Shown here in pieces: positions 16,101-20,329 of a stretch of 20,329 nucleotides of DNA. Made by a program: the position numbers and the translations under genes. Positions within the stretch are counted from its first letter, which is position 1; the number at the start of each line of letters is the position of its first letter. The notes below the pieces were generated by a model. The model saw only the letters and a list, made by a program, of their open reading frames with translations, ran no database searches and had not been told where the DNA came from. The stretch spans positions 1 to 20,329 of the forward strand of contig JAFABT010000158.1 in NCBI GenBank assembly GCA_023425905.1. Reading direction: 5' to 3'. The stretch is from Actinomycetes bacterium (GTDB lineage: Bacteria; Actinomycetota; Actinomycetes; Actinomycetales; Cellulomonadaceae).

Positions 16101-16220
16101 AAGGACTACCCGGCCCTCCTGTGTGACTTCGGTGAGAGACGTGACGGCTGGGAGACGATGCACTCGATGCGCTCCGTTGACAGGACTGTCCGCGTGGTGG
16201 CGATCGGGGAGGACCTGTGA
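13110..16220 (+). CDS. drmA: DrmA-like DISARM helicase
   Basis: This is a 1036-residue protein. The N-terminal 400 residues resemble the DrmA family opening (FYLVGTLYP, ANAWHPASAALSF, LSCSVSAARY). The helicase core has Walker A WFPTGGGKTEAYLALA (near 413), a DELH box in LVIQDELHLLSGPLG (near 622), ASTATIRS (near 660), SVGIDISRLGLM (near 829) and IQATSRVGRS (near 854). Between motifs I and II is a Cys/His cluster, CPWCG then CPHDECPFH (about 527-565), a probable zinc finger. DrmA is the helicase that with DrmB forms the DISARM core and binds incoming DNA. The ATG at 13110 has a strong GGAGG and overlaps the previous stop (TGATG); its own stop overlaps the next gene's GTG by 4 nt. The family call is based on motif style and pairing with the DUF1998 gene. 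Confidence 0.85.
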   Translation: MAAGSYVELRETVVAHLRSQYLGPSQEEREVLPQRPDRFYLVGTLYPRGRGSTVLDPDVLGDEAHEEGLDSPVELANAWHPASAALSFLHDAPVLSCSVSAARYGPLADGSGWKRVPLEDTGIRLDRDTTSASVLDGRARLVSLWRRMGDSSLVTVALENVAVHDEADSPPPTEECLFQVAVTCSTVGGGLLPYPSTSLLSDDPEEEELRLLYRGRRTFGVGHGCSVTWSHDGAGRPTVIATDMLPSAIVPAVSPGERSAPVLRLAHLADESVPAEVLAAELTAFVDSYADWVQDKAQKSPTLKGGAYGDAADRLVQRMTRAQDRMREGVEVLLRDQVALAAFRIANAAMREQIIQTQHLKSAGGVRGLPLPARPGDTEPAWYPFQLAFQLLTIPSTRSGGHPDRSVVDLIWFPTGGGKTEAYLALAAFEMVHRRLAHGTRGGGTAVLTRYTLRMLTAQQFQRAATLVCALERMRLQGGQLGDCEPFSIGLWVGGDTTPNDFPTARDRAKEVRKMAEPENPFQLAACPWCGTAILPSRRSGDERAYGFRATATSFELFCPHDECPFHDYLPVKVVDAQIFAEPPTILVATVDKFARMPWVAEAGSVLGRGGVPFDAPSLVIQDELHLLSGPLGTTVALYEAAVLGLIGWEGNRPKIVASTATIRSAPEQVRRLYGLPVALFPPSGLEADDSYFARTDEDAPGRLYVGLMPQAHTASYATVLSTVALLEAPVAVDADRGQLDAYWTLVVYHNSLRELGRTVTSARDDVGTLLTARAKSRGGESRRLRPGGVIELTSNVPGGQLVKYLQRLEKGVGDRDSVDLAATTNMLSVGIDISRLGLMLVNGQPKTTAEYIQATSRVGRSSVPGLVVTLLRAGKPRDRSHYESFRAYHESIYRYVEPTSVTPWSLASRRRSLHAALVMLVRHGAGLRVNADAGAFRADDRPTRKAVELLLAAAAAAEPETAGETGQQVRSLVQEWERRARAAEDEGLSLRYESTDKDYPALLCDFGERRDGWETMHSMRSVDRTVRVVAIGEDL

Positions 16221-18040
16221 GGACGACGCGGCTGAGCCAAGTGATCTCGCCCTTCGGCGTCGGAGCGATCATCGACATCCGGGGCGAGTCGCTCATGGCA
16301 GCCGACATCAGTACCTGGCCCTTGGCGCGGACGCGACGGATCCCCTCGCGACGGTTGGAGCTCGCCCTGGGGGTCGCCGAGCTGCGGAGCCCCCCGAGTG
16401 TGCCTTCCCGGCCGTCGAAGAACACGCCAGGCATCGACTATCGACGGTTCCCGAGCTGGCTCTTCTGTCAGGACTGTCGGCGCATGAAGCGCGTCAGCCC
16501 ACGCGATGAGACGGGCGATCCGCCCCGATGCGCTCACTGCCAGGGGGTCATGGTCCCCATGCGGTTCATCGCGGTCGGGGCGGAGCGTGGCCACGCCATG
16601 GACGTGCCGTGGGTGGCCTGGGCGCACTCCGAGCCCCGCGCTGAAGACCAGGAGCGGTGTCGTGCCGAGGATCTGCTGTTCGAAACGAAGGCGAGTGGCT
16701 CTGAGGGGCTCTCCGGCATCCTCGTCCGCTGTGCGGTCTGCGACGCCAGCCGCGATCTGGGTGCGCTCACCTCGAGAGACTCTCTCCGCCGGATCGGGTT
16801 CCGCTGCACTGGCTCACAACCGTGGCAGTCGGCTCGATCGGGTGGCTGCGATGAACGTGTGGAGGTGCTCCAAAGGGGAGCCACGAACGTGACCATCGCG
16901 GAGACGTCGACGGCTCTCGACATCCCCGAACCGACGGCACCGGGGCGTGACGAGGCGGCAGATGTTCGACAGCACAAGAACTTCGAGGACGTCCGCACAG
17001 CCCCGACCAGCCCGCGCGCCGCGATGCTCGTCGAGATGATCGCCGAGGATCTCGGCGTCACGGAGGACCTCGTTTGGCGCGTGGTCAAGACCGGACCGGA
17101 TGAGCTAGATGCCGTCCGTGCCGCCCGCGAGGGCCTACTGGCCGACGAGTGGGCCGCCTTCCGCCAGGCCCTCGAACACCCCGACGAACCCGTCGGGACG
17201 CCAAACTTCGTGGTGGAACGCACTGCCTTCCTTCCCGAGCGTGTGGAGCATCAGGATCGGTTGGCCGGCGACCTCGTCGCCGGGGTGGTCCTGGCTCACC
17301 GCCTCCGGGAAGTCCGGGTCCTGCACGGCTTCCGGCGGTACGACGTCGGCGCAGACCTGGTCGACGTTGACCTTGGACCGCGCGGACGGACGCGCTGGCT
17401 GCCAGCCGTCGAGTCGTTCGGTGAGGGCGTTCTGCTGGCCATTGACGAGTCGAGGTTGGCCGCCTGGGAGCAGCAGGATGCGGTAGTGACGCGGGTCCGG
17501 GAGATGGAGAGGCGTCGCCGAGCTTCGCTCTTCGGCTCACGCCTCGATGAGGCCACGCCTCGCCTCGTGATGCTCCACACGCTCGCGCACGTCCTCATGC
17601 GGCAGCTCGCCTTCTCCAGCGGGTATTCGGCGGCATCGCTCAGGGAACGGGTGTACGCACACCTAGAGCCCAATAGCCAAGCAGGCGTGCTCATTTACAC
17701 GGCCGCTGGTGATGCCGAGGGGACCCTGGGCGGTCTTGTCCGCCAGGGCGAGGCACCGCGCCTCCTGAGGAGCCTTTACGCCGCCCTCGAGTCGGCGGAC
17801 TGGTGCTCGTCGGACCCGCTATGTCGGGAGAGTCACGGTCAGGGCCCGGATGCCCTCAACCGGGCCGCCTGCCACGGCTGCGCACTCGTATCCGAGACGT
17901 CTTGTGAGCGCTCGAACCTGTTGCTCGATCGCGTCTTGCTCCTGGGTGACGAGCACGTGCACGGCTTCTTCCAGGAAATGGTCGAAGCGGCGCGCCAAGC
18001 GGCTGGGGCAAGGGCCGAGTCGGAGGGGCGAGCCGAGTAA
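16217..18040 (+). CDS. drmB: DrmB-like DUF1998 protein
   Basis: This is a 607-residue protein beginning RLSQVISPFGVGAIIDIRGE, the DrmB opening. Two CxxC pairs (C84/C87 and C105/C108) form a zinc-finger-like module, followed by RFIAVGAERGHAMDVPW, matching the conserved GH-D-PW segment. The C-terminal DUF1998 part has LVMLHTLAHVLMRQLAFSSG (near 449), GVLIYTAAGDAEGTLGGL and a Cys-rich end, ACHGCALVSETSCERSNLLLD (near 551). DrmB pairs with DrmA in DISARM. The GTG start is inside a GTGA overlap with drmA and has a strong upstream GGGGAGGA. The downstream gene is convergent, only 25 bp away, so the operon ends here. No DrmC-like phospholipase D gene follows. Confidence 0.87.
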   Translation: MRTTRLSQVISPFGVGAIIDIRGESLMAADISTWPLARTRRIPSRRLELALGVAELRSPPSVPSRPSKNTPGIDYRRFPSWLFCQDCRRMKRVSPRDETGDPPRCAHCQGVMVPMRFIAVGAERGHAMDVPWVAWAHSEPRAEDQERCRAEDLLFETKASGSEGLSGILVRCAVCDASRDLGALTSRDSLRRIGFRCTGSQPWQSARSGGCDERVEVLQRGATNVTIAETSTALDIPEPTAPGRDEAADVRQHKNFEDVRTAPTSPRAAMLVEMIAEDLGVTEDLVWRVVKTGPDELDAVRAAREGLLADEWAAFRQALEHPDEPVGTPNFVVERTAFLPERVEHQDRLAGDLVAGVVLAHRLREVRVLHGFRRYDVGADLVDVDLGPRGRTRWLPAVESFGEGVLLAIDESRLAAWEQQDAVVTRVREMERRRRASLFGSRLDEATPRLVMLHTLAHVLMRQLAFSSGYSAASLRERVYAHLEPNSQAGVLIYTAAGDAEGTLGGLVRQGEAPRLLRSLYAALESADWCSSDPLCRESHGQGPDALNRAACHGCALVSETSCERSNLLLDRVLLLGDEHVHGFFQEMVEAARQAAGARAESEGRAE

Positions 18041-18065
18041 CGGCCCGGCTTAGGCACGGCGGCAA

Positions 18066-18962
18066 TCAGCGGCCGTAGCACCCGTTGCAGCGGGTCTCGA
18101 GCAGCGCCAGGTCGGTCAGCTTGTGAACGGGAAGTTCCGGGAGTGCATCCTCACCAACGGCGACGTGTCGGACCAAGAGATAGAACGGGCCGTCAGGTGT
18201 CGAGTGGGAAGAGGCGTGGTCGCGGCCGCAGCGATTGCAGCGGTGGCCGTCCCGACGGAAGACCCTGGCTCGCACTCCATCCCCGTAGAGGCGCTGCGTG
18301 GGCGGAAGCTCAAATGCCTCGCTCGTCGTCGGCAGTCGCACCGCAGCGGTCCCCAGGTCCGGGGCGTCTCCAGGCATCTCGACCGGAAGGTGGTCGACCT
18401 CTCTGAGCTCTCGGGCGAGTCGTTCGGGGTCCTTGGCGCGCGCCGCTCTAGCCAGTTCGTCGAGCCCCACTGCTTGGCCGACGAGGCGCTCGAGCAATCG
18501 CCGCGCGCGATCCCGCGGGGGGCCCTCAGTCTCGCGGACGTCGGTCACCGTCTGCCATCGGGCCTTGCGGCTCTCGTCCGGCTCGGCTGCGGTGAGCCGG
18601 TAGTACCCGCGCTGTTCCTCGATCTCGTACCCCAGCTCGACCCTCAGCTCGCGCACTCGACGCGCCCACTCGCCGATGCCGGACACGGCTGCCAGTTCGT
18701 CGCCTGAGACCCACTCATCGAGATGGTTCCGCAGGTAGTCGAGGATGGCGGACCTGGCTCCGCGGCCGCGCCGTGGTGCGGCGTGTCCCTCGTAGGCCTG
18801 GGCGACGGCGAGCCGGAGGGCTGCAACAGCGTCGAGAACCTCGTCGTATCGCTCCTGCCGTTCAACCGCTGCGGTAAGCCCCTCGAGCGACGTCACGGCC
18901 GCTACGTACTCGGACAGCGGATCGACGGGTCTCACGTCGGCCAGGCTATTCGACGTCCGCAC
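18066..18962 (-). CDS. HNH-like protein with winged-helix middle domain
   Basis: This is a 298-residue protein. Residues about 70-125 look like a winged helix (ARSAILDYLRNHLDEWVSGD, then GIGEWARRVRELRVELGY, then RGYYRL). The C-terminus has an HNH-type zinc fold: VRARVFRRDGHRCNRCGRDH, LLVRHVAVG and a final ETRCNGCYGR. The first catalytic His is present (RHV), but the positions usually Asn and the last His/Asn appear as Asp (TDLALL) and Tyr, so activity is uncertain. The GTG at 18962 is chosen because GGAGGGGG precedes it by about 8 nt. It overlaps the integrase stop by 17 nt, implying co-transcription with the integrase rather than with the convergent drm operon. It may be a modification-dependent or accessory nuclease; I cannot name the family more closely. 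Confidence 0.68.
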   Translation of the reverse strand: MRTSNSLADVRPVDPLSEYVAAVTSLEGLTAAVERQERYDEVLDAVAALRLAVAQAYEGHAAPRRGRGARSAILDYLRNHLDEWVSGDELAAVSGIGEWARRVRELRVELGYEIEEQRGYYRLTAAEPDESRKARWQTVTDVRETEGPPRDRARRLLERLVGQAVGLDELARAARAKDPERLARELREVDHLPVEMPGDAPDLGTAAVRLPTTSEAFELPPTQRLYGDGVRARVFRRDGHRCNRCGRDHASSHSTPDGPFYLLVRHVAVGEDALPELPVHKLTDLALLETRCNGCYGR

Positions 18963-20133
18963 CGGCGAAGCCCCCTCCACGCGCAGCAGCGCCACTGGGA
19001 GTGGCGGTTCCCGCGTTGCCATGGCGGGCCCGCGTGGACTCAAAGGCCGCAAGAGCGGCATCCTCTGCATCAGGCAGCGTGTGGAGGTACCTCTGCGTCG
19101 TCATGATCTGGGCGTGGCCCATCCGCTCCATGACCGTCTTCAGGTCGGCGCCACCGGCGAGTAGCCACGAGGCGTGTGCGTGGCGGAGGTCGTGCATCCG
19201 CACCTTGAAATCGAGACCGGACCGCTCGAGCGCGGGGAGCCACACGCGCGTACGGAAGGTGTTCCGCGAGATCGGGTTCCCACCGCGCTTGCCGGTCGAC
19301 GTGAAGAGCAGGTCGTCTCGGGCCAGCTCGTGGCGCTCAACGTGATCGGTGATCGCCCGGACGAGCGAGTCGCTGATCCGAAGGGTCCGCGGCTCGTCGT
19401 CCTTCGGATACTCCTTGACGATCATCCGCTCGCCGGTGGGCGAGTGGCGCTTCGAGACCTCGACGATGGTCTGCTCAACGGTGATCGCACGGTTCACCGG
19501 GTCGAGGTGGCGAGGGCGGAGCGCGATGAGCTCCCCCCAGCGAAGTCCGGTCTCAATGTCCACGATGACGAGCAGTCGGTACCGCTCGGGAATCTCCGCG
19601 AGCAACCGCTCATACTCCGCTGGGGTGAGGATCCGCGAGCGGCGGGCGATCACCTTCGGCAGTTCGGTGCCCTCGCAGGGGTTCGACGCGAGGACCCGGT
19701 CCCGCACGGCCCGCTTGAACACGGAGTGGAGCATCACGTGGTACTTGCGGATGCTCGACGGCGACAGGCCGGCCGCCTTCGCCTCGGTCACCCAGTCCTG
19801 GACCGTGGAAGGCAGGATCTCCACCATCGGCATGTCTCCGAGGTACGGCAGGAAGTGGCGATCCAGGTACGAGCGGTAGCCGGCCATGGTCGAGACCTCG
19901 ACGTGGCGTGACGGGAGCCAGGTCGTCTCGACGTACTCCCGGAAGGTGGTGCGTCCGGCCGCGGCGCTGATCCATGTACCCGTCTCGACGGATGACTCTG
20001 CCCGGCGGGCCGCGCGGATGGCGGCGCGCTCGGAGGTGAACGTGCCGGCGGAGCGCTGGCGGCCTGAGGGGTCCCGGTACAACGCGGTGTACATCGCACC
20101 CTTGGCGCGCGGTCGTACCCGGACGGACGCCAT
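18946..20133 (-). CDS. int: Phage/ICE-type tyrosine integrase
   Basis: This is a 395-residue protein. The N-terminus has an arm-binding-like start (RVRPRAKGAMYTALYRDPSG) and a core-binding SAM-like domain (about 62-150). The catalytic domain shows R198 in ETGLRWGELIAL, H314-D-L-R317 in MHDLRHAHAS, H340 in MERMGHAQ, and nucleophile Y349 in TTQRYLHTL. The enzyme catalyses site-specific integration and excision at att sites. The ATG at 20133 has a good ribosome site (AGGAAGG, 5 nt). Its 5' end faces an att-like tRNA segment 170 bp away, the usual arrangement for elements integrated in tRNA genes. The C-terminal tail after residue 370 is low-complexity and overlaps the start of the HNH-like gene. 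Confidence 0.95.
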   Translation of the reverse strand: MASVRVRPRAKGAMYTALYRDPSGRQRSAGTFTSERAAIRAARRAESSVETGTWISAAAGRTTFREYVETTWLPSRHVEVSTMAGYRSYLDRHFLPYLGDMPMVEILPSTVQDWVTEAKAAGLSPSSIRKYHVMLHSVFKRAVRDRVLASNPCEGTELPKVIARRSRILTPAEYERLLAEIPERYRLLVIVDIETGLRWGELIALRPRHLDPVNRAITVEQTIVEVSKRHSPTGERMIVKEYPKDDEPRTLRISDSLVRAITDHVERHELARDDLLFTSTGKRGGNPISRNTFRTRVWLPALERSGLDFKVRMHDLRHAHASWLLAGGADLKTVMERMGHAQIMTTQRYLHTLPDAEDAALAAFESTRARHGNAGTATPSGAAARGGGFAGADVE

Positions 20134-20155
20134 CTGGCCCTTCCTTTCGAGCCGT

Positions 20156-20218
20156 GGTCAACGTGCGGTCAACGAACGCTGCCGTACTGCGGCGAACTGG
20201 AGCGAACGTTGACGAACG
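20156..20218. repeat. Candidate integrase arm-type repeats
   Basis: Between the integrase start and the att core, ggtcaacg occurs at 20156-20163 and again at 20168-20175, and its inverse cgttgac at 20207-20213. The shorter gaacg recurs at 20174, 20204 and 20214. Closely spaced direct and inverted copies beside an integrase gene are typical of arm binding sites. They also overlap the integrase promoter region, which would allow autoregulation. Confidence 0.45.
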
Positions 20219-20303
20219 ATGATTGGGGCTGTGACCTGCGAGGATGCCCCAAGTGTAGCGCGCTGGCCTCGACCAGGAGCCAGCCGGACGGCCGCAGCGG
20301 CTC

Positions 20304-20329
20304 GGCTCATAACCCAGAGGTCGCAGGTT
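20304..20329 (+). other. att core: 3' part of an initiator tRNA(fMet) gene, continuing past the window
   Basis: The last 26 bases start ggctcataacccag and continue into aggtcgcaggtt. This reads as the anticodon loop (CAT at 20308-20310), the anticodon stem 3' strand with the CCC typical of initiator tRNA, the variable loop and the start of the T arm. The bases before 20304 do not pair with the anticodon stem beyond GG and show no D arm, so the 5' half of a tRNA gene is absent. A 3' tRNA segment beside an integrase gene is the standard signature of a tRNA-targeted att site. The intact tRNA should be at the other end of the element, outside this window. Confidence 0.7.

Noticed and set aside
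6890..18040. Canonical class 1 or class 2 DISARM
   Set aside because: No phospholipase D-like DrmC, no DrmD or DrmE and no methyltransferase inside the operon; only the drmA-drmB core matches.
18041..18065. Bidirectional terminator between the DrmB-like and HNH-like genes
   Set aside because: The 25-bp gap holds no clear inverted repeat or T-run.
20270..20329. A complete tRNA gene at the right edge
   Set aside because: No D arm or acceptor 5' strand is visible before the anticodon loop; only the 3' half is present and it runs off the window.
1..20329. CRISPR array
   Set aside because: No regularly spaced repeats were seen anywhere in the window.

Overview
The window is high-GC DNA with GTG starts, tightly overlapping genes, a DUF6112 membrane protein, a Tad/BTAD remnant and NaeI/NgoMIV-type restriction genes. 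Together these point to an actinobacterium. The right edge carries a tyrosine integrase, and the last 26 bases match the anticodon-loop-to-T-arm part of an initiator tRNA(fMet) gene. The left edge carries conjugation-type membrane genes. The simplest reading is one end of an integrative conjugative element or genomic island inserted in tRNA-fMet and loaded with anti-phage cargo.

Layout. (1) 1-753, minus strand: a TrbL/VirB6-like membrane protein (runs off the left edge) and a DUF6112 protein. (2) 857-4474: a restriction-modification block with an NgoMIV-family endonuclease (+) and, on the minus strand, naeI-like, C5-cytosine methyltransferase and vsr. Both endonuclease families are known to recognise GCCGGC but cut it differently. 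(3) 4577-5571: a small acidic orphan protein and a scar in which the 5' part of a TadC-like gene is joined to the 3' part of a BTAD-type gene. (4) 5556-6867: an IS3-family insertion sequence whose orfB is broken by a 10-bp tandem duplication. It starts inside the tadC remnant and ends 22 bp before the next operon. (5) 6890-18040: a translationally coupled four-gene plus-strand operon. It encodes a HATPase-SF2 helicase giant, a NERD nuclease-SF1 helicase, a DrmA-like helicase and a DrmB-like DUF1998 protein. (6) 18066-20133, minus strand: an HNH-like protein whose start overlaps the end of the integrase gene. (7) 20134-20329: candidate integrase arm repeats and the att core.

The main novelty candidate is region 5. 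DrmA and DrmB are the core of DISARM, but no DrmC phospholipase D-like protein, DrmD or DrmE is visible. Their places are taken by a HATPase-helicase fusion and a NERD-helicase fusion. The nearby cytosine methyltransferase could mark self DNA both for the two GCCGGC endonucleases and for this DISARM-like machine, since class 2 DISARM uses a 5mC methyltransferase. That functional link is inference. All family calls come from reading motifs; no database search was run.
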